Assembly (NCBI GenBank): GCA_001464035.1
Contig: LNEC01000016.1
Coordinates: 102,874-166,873, forward strand
Source: Bradyrhizobiaceae bacterium Ga0074131
GTDB lineage: Bacteria > Pseudomonadota > Alphaproteobacteria > Rhizobiales > Xanthobacteraceae
Length of the DNA stretch: 64,000 bases
Direction of reading: 5' to 3'
The stretch's first letter is position 1; each line of letters begins with the position of its first letter. The notes beneath the pieces were generated by a model that was given only the letters and a program-made list of their open reading frames with translations, made no database searches and had not been told where the DNA came from. A program made the position numbers and the translations under genes. Shown piece after piece: positions 17,608 through 26,906 of this stretch.

Positions 17608-18960
17608 ATGTTCGATAGATCCATTGCCAGCCAGGTCAAAGGAGCGGTTAGCCGCTTCCCCGGAGCCAATCAGGGCAATATCGCGGTGCTGTTTGCCGTC
17701 GCACTGCTGCCCATCCTCAGCTTCATGGGTGCGGCGATCGACTACACCCGCGCCAACAGCGCGCGCTCGTCGATGCAGGCAGCCCTCGATTCGACGGCGC
17801 TGATGCTGGCGAAGGATCTGTCCGACGGAAGGATCACGACCGACCAGATCAATGCGAAGGCGACGGCCTACTTCACCGGCCTCTACACCAATAAGGACGC
17901 CAACTCGGTAACGATCAACGCGACGTATAGCGCCAGTACGAGCCAGGGCTCGACCATCCTGATCAATGGATCCGGCGCCGTGACCACCGAATTCATGAAG
18001 GTCGCCGGCTTCCCGAACATCAATTTCAACACCAGTTCGACCTCCGCATGGGGTAATGTGCGGATGCGCGTGGCGATCGCGCTCGACAACACCGGATCGA
18101 TGAGGGACGACGGCAAGATGCCGGCGATGCAGACCGCAGCCAAGAGCCTGATCGATCAGCTCAGCGCGCTCGCCAAGAATCCCGGCGACATCTACATCTC
18201 GATCGTCCCGTTCGCCAAGGACGTCAATATGGGCGCGAGCAATTACAATCAGTCCTGGATCGACTGGAGCGACTGGGACGCCGTGAACGGCACCTGCAGC
18301 AACACGAGCTACACTAGGCAAAGTTCGTGCGTATCCAACGGCAAGACTTGGACGCCCAAGAATCATAACACCTGGACCGGCTGCTTCACCGACCGCGACC
18401 AGAACTATGACACGACGAATACGACGCCCACGACGGCGGCTCCGTCCACGCTGTTCCCGGCCGAACAATATTCATACTGCAGGACGAACAATGACCCCTA
18501 CCTGCAGCCGATCATGCCGCTGAGCTACGATTGGGCCCAGCTGAAAACGCGGATCGATGACATGGAGCCGACCGGCAATACCAACCAGGGTATCGGCCTT
18601 GCCTGGGCGTGGATGACACTGGGTGCAGGGGCGCCGTTCAACGCGCCCGCCAAGGATCCGAACTTTACCTACAAGGACGCCATCATCCTGCTGACCGACG
18701 GTTTCAACACGCAGAACCGCTGGTACAACAACGCGTCGCAAATCGATGCGCGCCAGAAGATCCTGTGCGACAACGCCAAGGCCGCCAATATCACGATCTA
18801 TACTGTCCAGGTGAACACCGGAGGCGATCCGATCCAGTCGGTACTGCAATACTGCGCCAGCGGCGCGGACAAGTTCTTCCACGTGACATCGGCCTCGCAG
18901 ACAGTGGCGGCGTTCAGCTCGATCGGAACCTCGCTGTCCAAGTTGCGCGTCGCGAAGTAA
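17608..18960 (+). CDS. TadG-like pilus-assembly protein with von Willebrand A domain
   Basis: A 450-residue protein with the TadE/TadG-like start: a short basic segment, then GANQGNIAVLFAVALLPILSF, a single membrane anchor followed by the AIDYTRANSARSSMQAALDSTAL helix. The rest is an extracytoplasmic vWA domain with a MIDAS-like DNTGSM motif (about residue 163) and LLTDGFNT. Several cysteines lie in the middle (CSNTSYTRQSSC). TadG-type proteins assist Flp pilus export or envelope remodelling; no other tad genes are in the window. I preferred the ATG at 17608 over the one at 17575 because it gives the usual short N-terminus. Confidence 0.83.
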   Translation: MFDRSIASQVKGAVSRFPGANQGNIAVLFAVALLPILSFMGAAIDYTRANSARSSMQAALDSTALMLAKDLSDGRITTDQINAKATAYFTGLYTNKDANSVTINATYSASTSQGSTILINGSGAVTTEFMKVAGFPNINFNTSSTSAWGNVRMRVAIALDNTGSMRDDGKMPAMQTAAKSLIDQLSALAKNPGDIYISIVPFAKDVNMGASNYNQSWIDWSDWDAVNGTCSNTSYTRQSSCVSNGKTWTPKNHNTWTGCFTDRDQNYDTTNTTPTTAAPSTLFPAEQYSYCRTNNDPYLQPIMPLSYDWAQLKTRIDDMEPTGNTNQGIGLAWAWMTLGAGAPFNAPAKDPNFTYKDAIILLTDGFNTQNRWYNNASQIDARQKILCDNAKAANITIYTVQVNTGGDPIQSVLQYCASGADKFFHVTSASQTVAAFSSIGTSLSKLRVAK

Positions 18961-18983
18961 TTCCTCGAACGTCCGCCAATAAG

Positions 18984-19014
18984 AAAAAAGCCCGGCCAAT
19001 ACGGCCGGGCTTTT
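18984..19014. terminator. Bidirectional intrinsic terminator
   Basis: A perfect 8-bp stem (GCCCGGCC / GGCCGGGC) flanked by an A-tract and a T-tract, between the convergent TadG-like and phasin genes. Confidence 0.9.
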
Positions 19015-19038
19015 GATGTTCTGGAAACTGCGCCGCGC

Positions 19039-19380
19039 TTAGTGCGTGGCGGGCGGGGTGAATTTCGTCACCAGCCCCTCGAACGGCTTGAAGGTCTGCT
19101 TGGCGAGATCGGCATACAGGCCGGCAATCTTCTGCGACTCGGCCACGAAGGTCTCGTAGGCGGATTTCGCGAATTCGGTTTGCACTTCGATCACCTTGTC
19201 CAGTGACTTCACGCCGGACAGCTTCTCGACCATCGACCTGGTGTCTTCGAACGACTTCTTGGTGTAGTCGCCGTAGGCACTGGCGATCGCCTGGATGCCG
19301 TGCTGCATGGTGGTTGCGGAGGCAACGACCGTCTCGAACTGCTCTTTGCCGTACTGCTGAATCTCTTCGACCTTGACCAT
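19039..19380 (-). CDS. Phasin family protein
   Basis: A 113-residue, fully helical, amphipathic protein of the Phasin_2 type (EEIQQYGKEQFETVVASATT, QAIASAYGDYTKKSFED, VQTEFAKSAYETFVAES). Phasins coat polyhydroxybutyrate granules and control their size. There is no signal or membrane segment. The gene is monocistronic, ends at a strong terminator, and has a promoter with two GTGCNNNGCAC palindromes, the kind of TGC-rich element bound by the PHB-sensing repressor PhaR. Confidence 0.88.
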   Translation of the reverse strand: MVKVEEIQQYGKEQFETVVASATTMQHGIQAIASAYGDYTKKSFEDTRSMVEKLSGVKSLDKVIEVQTEFAKSAYETFVAESQKIAGLYADLAKQTFKPFEGLVTKFTPPATH

Positions 19381-19449
19381 CGTGGAGTCCTTCCCAGACT
19401 GATGTGTGACTTGATCTGCCGGGAGATCCCCGGCTCCCTAACACGCACC

Positions 19450-19477
19450 ATCATAGTGCACCGCACAATAAAGTCAA
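19450..19477 (-). promoter_or_regulatory. Predicted sigma-70-type promoter of the phasin gene
   Basis: On the minus strand a -35 TTGACT (19477-19472) and -10 TATGAT (19455-19450) are separated by 16 bp, each matching the consensus at five of six positions. The -10 lies about 70 bp before the start codon. Confidence 0.7.
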
Positions 19478-19496
19478 CGATATTTGTGCGTCGCAC
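19456..19496. promoter_or_regulatory. Two GTGCNNNGCAC palindromes in the phasin promoter (PhaR-like operators)
   Basis: GTGCACCGCAC (19456-19466) lies inside the -35/-10 spacer and GTGCGTCGCAC (19486-19496) just upstream of the -35. Their centres are exactly 30 bp apart, about three helical turns, so bound dimers would sit on one face of the DNA. The TGC-N3-GCA core matches what I recall of PhaR sites in other alphaproteobacteria. Confidence 0.65.
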
Positions 19497-19780
19497 CAAT
19501 TTATCGGGTTTGCGTAAACAAGGGGGCGCGACGCAACGGTTGCTTAATGTTTTGGAAACTCGGCCCGCCTAACCTGATTCTTGGACTTGTTCACGCTCCG
19601 GACGGTAGCTTGAAAAATTGTTTGCGGAACAGGGTCTTAGCCATAATGGCAGCTTCACCGGCCATTGGGGCGAAAAGGCTTGCCCGGACAGGACTTTGAG
19701 CAAGGAAACGACGCCGACCGTCGGGCATAATTTGGCCTCACGAACCGGTGATCAAGACAGAAATTGGGACGGGGAAGTTC

Positions 19781-21640
19781 ATGCTTCGCACAACCTTGGC
19801 TTCCTCGCGTGTTCTGCGAGTTTGTGTTCTCGGCCTGGCCACCATTGCCACCGCGGTCATTTTCACCACCGATACCGCCGACGCCCGCCGCTACCGAAAG
19901 AATGTGCGCCACCATGTGGCGAAGTCGGGCTACAGCCCGGCCTTCTCCTCGATCATCGTCGACGCCAATTCCGGCGCGACGCTGACAGCGAACAATCCCG
20001 ACGCCATCCGTCATCCCGCTTCACTCACCAAGATCATGACGCTCTACCTGCTGTTCGAGCGCCTTGAAGCCGGCAAGCTGAAGCTCGATTCCGAACTGGA
20101 AGTTTCCGAGTACGCCTCCGAACAGGCGCCCACCAAACTCGGCCTGCGCCCGGGCCAGACCATCAAGGTCGAAGACGCCATCAAGGGACTGGTGACGCGC
20201 TCCGCCAACGACGCGTCAGTCGTGATAGCGGAAGCCATCGCGGGCGACGAAGGCGATTTCGCCAAGCTGATGACGCGCAAGGCGCGCGCGCTCGGCATGA
20301 CCAAGACGGTGTATCGCAATGCCAACGGCCTGCCCAACAGTGAGCAGGTAACCACCGCGCGCGACCAGGCCACGCTCGGCCGCGCGATCCAGGATCGCTT
20401 CCCCCGTTATTATCGCTACTTCGCGACCTCGACCTTCGTTTTTCGCGGCCATGCCATCCGCAACCACAATCGCCTGCTCGGCAATGTCGAAGGCGTCGAT
20501 GGCATCAAGACCGGCTACACCCGCGCCTCCGGCTTCAATCTCGTGACCTCGATGCGCCGAGGCAACCGCCATCTGGTGGGCGTGGTGCTGGGGGGCCGCA
20601 GCGGCGGTTCGCGCGATGCCGTCATGCGCAGCCTGCTTGCCGAGAACCTCGAAAAGGGCGCCACCCACCGCACCGTTGCCGCGATCAGTGAGCGCGGTGT
20701 TTCGGAAGCCAACGCCGATGTCGCCGAAGCCGAAGCCGCTGCGCGGCCCACGCAGCTCGTTCAGGCCCAAGGCGCGATCAAGGTTGCCTCCGCAGCATCG
20801 GAGCCGGTCGCAACGGCCTGGAAGCCGTCGGTTCTCGCCGCCGCTGCTGCGGCCATGCCGGCGCCGCAAGCCAGGAGCGCGGCGGCGCCACAAGCCCGAA
20901 CCGAGCCCGCACCGCTGACCTCCGGGGTCATTCAAACCCAGCAGCTCGCCGCTATCCCCGGTTCGTCCGAACCGATGAAGCCGGTTCGGGTGAAGACGGT
21001 TCAGGTCAAGGCCGGACATATCAAGCTGGCGTCGGCCGGCCCGGACCAGCCGGCCACACCCATCACCCATGCGATCGCGCTGCGTGCCGAGGTGCCGGAG
21101 ACATCCGGCGCCGTGGTGGCCAAAGCTGAAAGCAACAAGGCTGAAAGCAATAAGGCTGAAGCCAGCAAGACCGACATCGCCCGGACTCAGGTCGCCAAGA
21201 CTCAGGTCGCCAGAAGCGACATGCCGCCGCAGCCGGCCAACCACGGCACCGGCAACGGAATCCTCGGCGTGTTGCCAGCCCTCAGCGCCCCGCCCGCCGC
21301 CACCTCGCAGGCGATGGCCTATGCGGAGCCGGCGTCCCGCGCGCAGTCGCAGACGGTGCAGCAGAATGGCGCCATCAAGCCCACCAGCGGCCACACCGGC
21401 TGGATCATCCAGGTCGGCGCCCTCGAAACCGAAGGCGAGGCACGGGCGCGTATCGAAGCCGCGCGCGGCCAGGCTAAAGGTCTGCTTGCCAAGGCCGAGC
21501 CGTTCACCGAGCCGGTGGTCGCCAAGGGCGATCGGAAGCTGTTCCGGGCCCGCTTCGCCGGCCTCGATCGCGATGAGGCCGAGGCGGTCTGCCGAACGCT
21601 GAAGCGTTCCGATATCTCCTGCATCACCGTTCGCAACTGA
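19781..21640 (+). CDS. D-alanyl-D-alanine carboxypeptidase with C-terminal SPOR domain
   Basis: A 619-residue penicillin-binding protein of the DacC/PBP5 type. The signal peptide ends near TADARRY. The serine active site motifs are SLTK (S81), SAN (S141) and KTG (K243). It trims the terminal D-Ala of peptidoglycan stem peptides. A long Ala/Pro/Lys-rich low-complexity linker (about 310-530), including short repeats of the form KAESN and TQVAK, leads to a SPOR domain (about 540-619, GWIIQVGALETEGEA) that should target septal denuded glycan. The ATG at 19781 follows GGGGAAG; a GTG at 19748 is less likely. An intrinsic terminator follows. Confidence 0.93.
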   Translation: MLRTTLASSRVLRVCVLGLATIATAVIFTTDTADARRYRKNVRHHVAKSGYSPAFSSIIVDANSGATLTANNPDAIRHPASLTKIMTLYLLFERLEAGKLKLDSELEVSEYASEQAPTKLGLRPGQTIKVEDAIKGLVTRSANDASVVIAEAIAGDEGDFAKLMTRKARALGMTKTVYRNANGLPNSEQVTTARDQATLGRAIQDRFPRYYRYFATSTFVFRGHAIRNHNRLLGNVEGVDGIKTGYTRASGFNLVTSMRRGNRHLVGVVLGGRSGGSRDAVMRSLLAENLEKGATHRTVAAISERGVSEANADVAEAEAAARPTQLVQAQGAIKVASAASEPVATAWKPSVLAAAAAAMPAPQARSAAAPQARTEPAPLTSGVIQTQQLAAIPGSSEPMKPVRVKTVQVKAGHIKLASAGPDQPATPITHAIALRAEVPETSGAVVAKAESNKAESNKAEASKTDIARTQVAKTQVARSDMPPQPANHGTGNGILGVLPALSAPPAATSQAMAYAEPASRAQSQTVQQNGAIKPTSGHTGWIIQVGALETEGEARARIEAARGQAKGLLAKAEPFTEPVVAKGDRKLFRARFAGLDRDEAEAVCRTLKRSDISCITVRN

Positions 21641-21673
21641 GCAATCGACCTCGAGGCGCTGGCTTGAGGTCGC

Positions 21674-21700
21674 AATGCCGGCGCTACGCGCCGGCATTTT
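21674..21700 (+). terminator. Intrinsic terminator after the carboxypeptidase gene
   Basis: A perfect stem AATGCCGGCG / CGCCGGCATT with a three-base loop, followed by TTT, starts 34 bp after the stop codon. Confidence 0.85.
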
Positions 21701-21880
21701 CGTATTTGACGGGATCGCGCGGCAAATCCCTCCGTTGAAAACTTCTCGTCAAGATTTTCCAGCTAAGACTGGGTGACGAAAGATCGACCACGCCGGACAA
21801 CGGCGGGCGGTAGCAGGGTGTCAGCCGGAGGAATTAAGGACGCAACTTTCGGTTTGTGGCGTTTGGTGGCGTTGCCGGAG

Positions 21881-22609
21881 TTAGCTTAAATGCGTGCGAA
21901 GCAAAGTATCCTTGGCCTGGTTCACGCGGGCGGCGAGATACGTAGACCCCCCTTGGTCGGGATGCAGTTTCTTCATGAGCGCGCGGTGCGCCCGCCCGAT
22001 CTCGTCGCGGCTCGCCCCCGGCTGCAGGCCAAGGATCTGATAGGCCTCCTCGTCCGTCATTTTTCCGCTCGACGCCGTACCGCTCTGCCCCCCTGCCGCG
22101 TGTCCCTGCGCGTCCTGACGCCAGGCGGGAAACCTGCGGTCCAGATAGCTTTCAAATAGCGCCACGCTTTCGGCGTCGAAGCCGGATATCATCGCCGTCA
22201 ATTGCGGCAGGTCGAATTCGCCGAGATCATGACCTGCATAGGGCCCGGCCACGATTCGGCCCGAGAGTTCTCCGCTGTCGTGATCAAGCGTCATGTCGAG
22301 AAACTGCGACCGGACCTTGGAGGTTTGTCCCGCGGAGCGCTTGGCGCCGGCGCCGAACATCCCGCCGATATTGCTGAAGCCCGACGATCCGAACGGCGAC
22401 CAGCCGAGCAGCCCGGCGCCGAAGATGCCGAGCGGGATGGCGACCGCGAGTTCACCCCTGAGGCCGGTAAAGGCCGCGACCGCGAGCGACACGACCCCGC
22501 CAACGATCTTGATGGCGCGGGCCAGAATGACCGGATTGGCCGCACGAAACATCTGCAGCAGCGAATAGAGCAGGATAACGGCGATGACGCCGGCGATCAG
22601 GGTTGCCAT
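21881..22609 (-). CDS. Membrane-anchored DnaJ-domain protein
   Basis: A 242-residue protein with two or three N-terminal hydrophobic segments (TLIAGVIAVILLYSLLQ; ARAIKIVGGVVSLAVAAF; AVAIPLGIFGAGLLGW) and a C-terminal J domain (about 185-242) containing the Hsp70-activating HPD motif in LMKKLHPDQGG. This membrane-then-J order is like mitochondrial Tim14/Pam18 and differs from soluble DnaJ. The middle region (DMTLDHDSGELSGRIVAGPY) is a conserved segment in alphaproteobacterial relatives. It should recruit DnaK to the membrane; the client is unknown. Confidence 0.82.
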   Translation of the reverse strand: MATLIAGVIAVILLYSLLQMFRAANPVILARAIKIVGGVVSLAVAAFTGLRGELAVAIPLGIFGAGLLGWSPFGSSGFSNIGGMFGAGAKRSAGQTSKVRSQFLDMTLDHDSGELSGRIVAGPYAGHDLGEFDLPQLTAMISGFDAESVALFESYLDRRFPAWRQDAQGHAAGGQSGTASSGKMTDEEAYQILGLQPGASRDEIGRAHRALMKKLHPDQGGSTYLAARVNQAKDTLLRTHLS

Positions 22610-22683
22610 CTGCTCAATATAGGGAGGCCACGGTCAAAAAGCATGCCGTGACCAAGCTTCCTCACGTCAGCGATGAAGCGCCC

Positions 22684-23445
22684 TCACTTCATTTGCCCGA
22701 GCAGTTTGGCTGCCCCGCCGCCGGTCCGCGACAGCCGCAGCAGCGCCTCGCGCCCGCCCGCGGCATAAGCCGCCGCGGCGCGTAGAAGCTCGCGCAGCTG
22801 CGCGGCCGCCCCGGGATCGAACCGGCACCACGCCCCGCCGGTCAGGCGCGCGATCTCGCGGAACCCGTGCTCGGCGACCTCGTCGTGGCCTTCCTGGAAC
22901 ATGAATACCGGCACCTTGAGCAGGCCGAGTTCGCCGGCTTTGACGCAGAGATCGTCAATCGCCTCCTCCATGGCGTCGCCGACGAACACCATCGCGCGCA
23001 CGCCGGAGGCCACCGCTTCCCGCCGCGCTTCCGACAGCACCTTGCCGATCTGTGTATTGCCGCCCCGGCAATCGATCTTGCCCATCAGCTTGGCAAGTTG
23101 CGCGCTGTCGGAGATCCACCCCGAGGCCCGGCATTCATTGAGACCCCGGTAATAGACGAGGCGGATGTCGAGGCTGCCGAGCGCGGATGCCTCGCGAAAC
23201 ATGTCAGCCTGCAGCGCGCAGGCCATGTCCCAGGTCGGCTGCCGGCTCATGGTGGCATCGAGCGCGAACACCAGCCTTCCCCGGGCTCCGGCCGCATGCG
23301 GCGACATCGCGCGGGCTTTCGCGACGAAAGCGGCAATCTCTTCCGAAGCGGAGGGCCTCGCTTCCGGCAGCGGTTTGCCGGACGCAACCTCGTGCGATCC
23401 GGATACTTCGGCTGCGGGTTTCGGTTGGGTGGGTTCGCCAGACAT
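22684..23445 (-). CDS. Cytosolic von Willebrand A domain protein
   Basis: A 253-residue protein without a signal peptide. The vWA core runs from about residue 55 (RLVFALDATMSRQPTWD) with an altered MIDAS (DATMS rather than DxSxS), then LDIRLVYYRGLNEC, CRGGNTQIGKVL and MVFVGDAMEE. The last 50 residues are Ala/Gly/Leu rich. The family is conserved in rhizobia, without a known function. I use MSGEPTQ at 23445 as the start; MRVLMSGEP at 23457 is an alternative. Confidence 0.75.
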   Translation of the reverse strand: MSGEPTQPKPAAEVSGSHEVASGKPLPEARPSASEEIAAFVAKARAMSPHAAGARGRLVFALDATMSRQPTWDMACALQADMFREASALGSLDIRLVYYRGLNECRASGWISDSAQLAKLMGKIDCRGGNTQIGKVLSEARREAVASGVRAMVFVGDAMEEAIDDLCVKAGELGLLKVPVFMFQEGHDEVAEHGFREIARLTGGAWCRFDPGAAAQLRELLRAAAAYAAGGREALLRLSRTGGGAAKLLGQMK

Positions 23446-23583
23446 CAGCACTCGCAAATTGCAGCGAGCTTTATGTGGGCCCGGAGTGGCAAAGGGTCAA
23501 TGCTGCGCGGTCGGCGCGCGCCGGTGTGCAAAAGGAGCAAACCGCCCTGCGCCGCCTTACTGGCGGCGGCCATCAAGCGGCAA

Positions 23584-24459
23584 TCAATTCGTCACGGGCC
23601 GCGCCGATTTCGGCGCCGGAGCCAGTTGCGAAACCGCGCCCGGCTCGGTGATCTTCGGCGATTTGGTATCGACGGGCGCGAGCTTGCTGTCGGTATCGCC
23701 GAGGAATTTGTCGAGCATGCTCTGGATTGAGGCCTTCGCCGTGTCCGGACCGGTATCCCGCATGTCGTTATGCTGGAATCCCGTGTCCACGACCGTGATA
23801 CCCGACTTCTCGCACTGCTCGGCATCGGGGACGACGCCAGGATCCGGTTTGAACTGGTTGTCCTTCGAGCGGAACGACAGGATCTTGAATTTGGCGTCGG
23901 TCATGAACGGCACGCGCAAGTTGTCGAGCGTCACGACCTTCTTGATCTGGTCAGGATACTCCTTGGCAAAATACATCGAGATGTCGCCGCCCATCGAATG
24001 TCCCACCATCGTCAACTTGTCGTAGTTCGCGTTGGGCTGAACCTTCTTCATCTCATCGACGGCGAAATGGATGTTGGCCACGCCGCGCTGGATTTGCGGC
24101 AGACGACCGACATAGAGTTCGCCCGGCTTGGTGACCATCGGCGGATCGGTCGGCAGATCGTGCTGTGGGCTGAGCGACATGTAGCCGCGCGCGGCGAACA
24201 CGTTGGCGAGGAACGAATACTCGCTGTGCTTGACCGTGTTGCCGTGGTTGAGAACCGCTACTGGCAGCGTAATCATGCCGGCATTGGCCTGCATTTCCTT
24301 GTCGCGCCGCACGGCGATAGCGACCGCGACCGGGCGGTTGCCACGCGCCGGATCGATGAACGTCAGCGTCTCATGACGGATCGCCCATTTGCTTGCGGTG
24401 AAGTAGCCGACCGCAACCAACACACTAAGCGAAAGCAGAACGAGAATTCCACGTTTCAT
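23584..24459 (-). CDS. Exported or membrane-anchored alpha/beta hydrolase
   Basis: A 291-residue protein with an N-terminal signal or anchor (KRGILVLLSLSVLVAVGYF) and an alpha/beta-hydrolase domain. The nucleophile elbow is VGHSMGG, the oxyanion region VLNHGNTV, and the acid/His end is around ITVVDTGFQHNDM. The fold is like alpha/beta-hydrolase-5 or platelet-activating-factor acetylhydrolase types; the substrate is not apparent. The C-terminus is Pro/Ala-rich. The start at 24459 leaves a normal signal; the open frame to 24606 lacks support. Confidence 0.75.
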   Translation of the reverse strand: MKRGILVLLSLSVLVAVGYFTASKWAIRHETLTFIDPARGNRPVAVAIAVRRDKEMQANAGMITLPVAVLNHGNTVKHSEYSFLANVFAARGYMSLSPQHDLPTDPPMVTKPGELYVGRLPQIQRGVANIHFAVDEMKKVQPNANYDKLTMVGHSMGGDISMYFAKEYPDQIKKVVTLDNLRVPFMTDAKFKILSFRSKDNQFKPDPGVVPDAEQCEKSGITVVDTGFQHNDMRDTGPDTAKASIQSMLDKFLGDTDSKLAPVDTKSPKITEPGAVSQLAPAPKSARPVTN

Positions 24460-24830
24460 GTTCGTCCTCGGCGCAGCCCGAAGGGCCGTATTCCCTGATT
24501 CCAATGCTCGGGGACTCTGCGTTCCCTTGTCTATAATATATGTCACAGCGACGTGACTGGAAGACCAATTGTTGTCAATTTCCCGCCTCTTCGTTGTGCG
24601 CCGCACCCTTCTTTTGTGCAGTCACAGCCGGGAACCTGCAGCACGTTTCCGGACTATCGGACGCTACAACTCGATGCCAGGTTCAGGGTGTCAGGTCGGG
24701 TGCAGCAAAAACGGGCCACGCCGGGACGGGTTCCACCTCGCAAGCGATTCTTGGGCCGCCCCCCGCCCGTCCGGTGGCCACGATGGAAGCCGAACGCGCC
24801 AAGCTACCGGTATCTATCCACCACAAGGGG
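24460..24830. other. Intergenic region, hydrolase to mipZ
   Basis: About 370 bp between the hydrolase start and the mipZ stop. It contains an A/T-rich patch at about 24530-24545 that could be the hydrolase promoter, and one isolated GTGCGCCGCAC palindrome at 24596-24606 of the same form as the phasin sites. No coding or RNA gene is supported. Confidence 0.4.
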
Positions 24831-25757
24831 TCACGCGCCGAGGATGTCGTGGACCTCGAGCGGCTTGTCGACCTGGGTGAACCATTCGGCCCGGTTGGCG
24901 GCGCGGCGGCGGCCGCGCTCGTCCAGCGGCAGTTTCAACTGGCGCAGCAGGCTCGTCACCTCCTCGCGCGCCGTGACATGGCCGAGACTCGGGCGGGTGC
25001 CCAGCGTCGCCTCGTCGAGGTCGTCGAGCGCGGTCAGTCCGCGCGGGAAGAACTCGCGGTAGACCACGCGCTCGGCAAATCCATCGATCGAGCGGAAGCC
25101 GAGGCGGAACGACAGCTCTTTGAGACCATCGGCCACGAGCTGCTTGTTACGCGATCCCAGCATCGACAACCGGTTGCGGACCACGATCCAATCGGTGGTG
25201 GCGCCGTCGAGCTGGCGGCGCTTGCGCCTCGTATCCCGTACCATCTCCGCATAATGGCTCTCGCCGATCACGGAATAGGTGGCAGGATCGACGGTCCCCA
25301 GCACATCAAAGTCGAGGAAGCTGTCGTTGATCGGAGTCACCAGCGTGTCGGCCATGGAGTGCGCGAGGCGCATCAGGTAGCTGTCCGATCCCGGGGTATC
25401 GATCACGATGAAATCGAAAGTGCGCTCGACCGCACTGACGGCGTCCATGAACTGCTGGAATTCGGAGTTCTCATTGTCGGCGATCTGCATGGTCTCGCCG
25501 AGACTGATGCAGCAATGAACCGGGATTTCGAGATCGAGACCGGTCCGGCGCGCCCAAGCGCCCCGGTTGGCGATGTAGCGGGTGAAGCTTTGCTGGCGAC
25601 AATCGAGATCTATAGTGGCGACGCGCTGGCCGGCTTTCATCAGGGCGACCGCGATATGCAGGGCGGTAGTGGATTTGCCCGATCCGCCCTTCTCGTTACC
25701 GAGCACAACGACATGCGCCGAACCCGATTGCCCCTGACTCGTCTGCACCAACATCAT
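24831..25757 (-). CDS. mipZ: MipZ division-plane positioning ATPase
   Basis: A 308-residue ParA/MinD-type P-loop ATPase. The deviant Walker A is GNEKGGSGKSTTALH, the A' motif IDLDCRQQS, and the Walker B FIVIDTPGSDS. The later segments DSFLDFDVLGTVDP and WIVVRNRLSMLGSRN are hallmarks of MipZ rather than ParA. MipZ forms gradients from the ParB-bound origin regions and inhibits FtsZ assembly away from midcell. An AGAGGG ribosome binding site precedes the tandem ATGs (25757, 25754). Confidence 0.94.
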   Translation of the reverse strand: MMLVQTSQGQSGSAHVVVLGNEKGGSGKSTTALHIAVALMKAGQRVATIDLDCRQQSFTRYIANRGAWARRTGLDLEIPVHCCISLGETMQIADNENSEFQQFMDAVSAVERTFDFIVIDTPGSDSYLMRLAHSMADTLVTPINDSFLDFDVLGTVDPATYSVIGESHYAEMVRDTRRKRRQLDGATTDWIVVRNRLSMLGSRNKQLVADGLKELSFRLGFRSIDGFAERVVYREFFPRGLTALDDLDEATLGTRPSLGHVTAREEVTSLLRQLKLPLDERGRRRAANRAEWFTQVDKPLEVHDILGA

Positions 25758-26034
25758 TCAGCCCTCTGAATATCTTCAAATTCCGCGCGACCGCGGTCAA
25801 GTTAATTGCGCGACAGCAACCAGAAATCGCGGCGCGTCTGCCTTAATCATGAATCCAACGCCCGCGTCGGCAGCGTTTGTGATCGATCGCACGTCTGGTG
25901 GATATTTTTGGGGCAGCCGCACCTCGCGCAGGTAGCGAACCGATTGGCGAAAAAGCCGCGGCCTTGATATGCTTCGCCTCCCCGCCGCCTCGTCGGAATC
26001 TTATGCCTTGCCGACCCCGACAGATCGAGTCCCG

Positions 26035-26886
26035 ATGTCGCGAAGCCCCATGATCGTCCGCACGCTCCCGGCGTTGCGCCGTGCCCTTGACGGCTTTCGC
26101 GCCAGAAGAGTCAAAACCGCGCTGGTGCCGACCATGGGAGCGCTCCATGACGGCCATGTGTCGCTGGTCCGGCTGGCGAAGCGCCGTGCCAGGAAAGTCG
26201 TCGTTTCGATCTTCGTGAACCCCACCCAATTCGCCCCCACGGAAGATTTTGGCTCGTACCCGCGCACTTGGAAGGCCGATGTCGCCAGGCTCGCCGCTGA
26301 AGGCGTCGACCTGATCTGGAATCCGGACGTCAAGACCATGTACCCGGCCGGCTTTGCCACCCGGATCGTGCCGGGAGGGCCGGCCATGGCGGAACTGGAA
26401 GACCGCTTCCGGCCGCACTTCTTCGCCGGCGTCGCCACGGTCGTCGGCAAATTGTTCACGCAAGTCCGGCCTGATTTCGCGATCTTCGGCGAAAAGGATT
26501 TCCAGCAATTGCAGGTGGTGACGCGAATGGCCGGAGATCTCGACCTCGGCGTCAAGGTGCTCGGCTCGCGAACCGTGCGCGAGTGCGACGGCCTCGCGAT
26601 GTCCTCGCGCAACATCTACCTCACCCCAGCGGAACGGCAGGTGGCGCCGGTGCTGTACCGCGCCATGAAGGAAAGCGCCACGCGCTTGCGCGCGGGAGAC
26701 GACATCAAGGCCGTGCTGGCCGGCGGTGCCGAACTGATCACCGAGGCCGGCTTTGTACTCGACTATTTCGAGGCCCGGCACGCCGAGAGCCTGGCGCCGA
26801 TCGCATCGGTAAAGGATGGCCCGGTGCGAATCCTGGTGGCCGCCAGGCTTGGAAAAACCCGTCTCATCGACAATCTCGGGGTTTAG
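26035..26886 (+). CDS. panC: Pantoate--beta-alanine ligase
   Basis: A 283-residue enzyme that joins pantoate and beta-alanine with ATP, the last step of pantothenate synthesis. Motifs are [15 protein letters not shown] (the HxGH nucleotide site), [25 protein letters not shown] and [10 protein letters not shown]. The start at 26035 ([15 protein letters not shown]) gives the usual length. panB is not adjacent. Only 20 bp separate its stop from the convergent DUF1489 gene. Confidence 0.95.
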   Translation: MSRSPMIVRTLPALRRALDGFRARRVKTALVPTMGALHDGHVSLVRLAKRRARKVVVSIFVNPTQFAPTEDFGSYPRTWKADVARLAAEGVDLIWNPDVKTMYPAGFATRIVPGGPAMAELEDRFRPHFFAGVATVVGKLFTQVRPDFAIFGEKDFQQLQVVTRMAGDLDLGVKVLGSRTVRECDGLAMSSRNIYLTPAERQVAPVLYRAMKESATRLRAGDDIKAVLAGGAELITEAGFVLDYFEARHAESLAPIASVKDGPVRILVAARLGKTRLIDNLGV

Positions 26887-26906
26887 TCAGGGCCCGCCGA
26901 GCTCTA

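Noticed and set aside
20216..21697. 493-codon open frame on the minus strand
   Set aside because: Antisense to the carboxypeptidase gene with SLTK, SAN and KTG motifs; low-complexity shadow.
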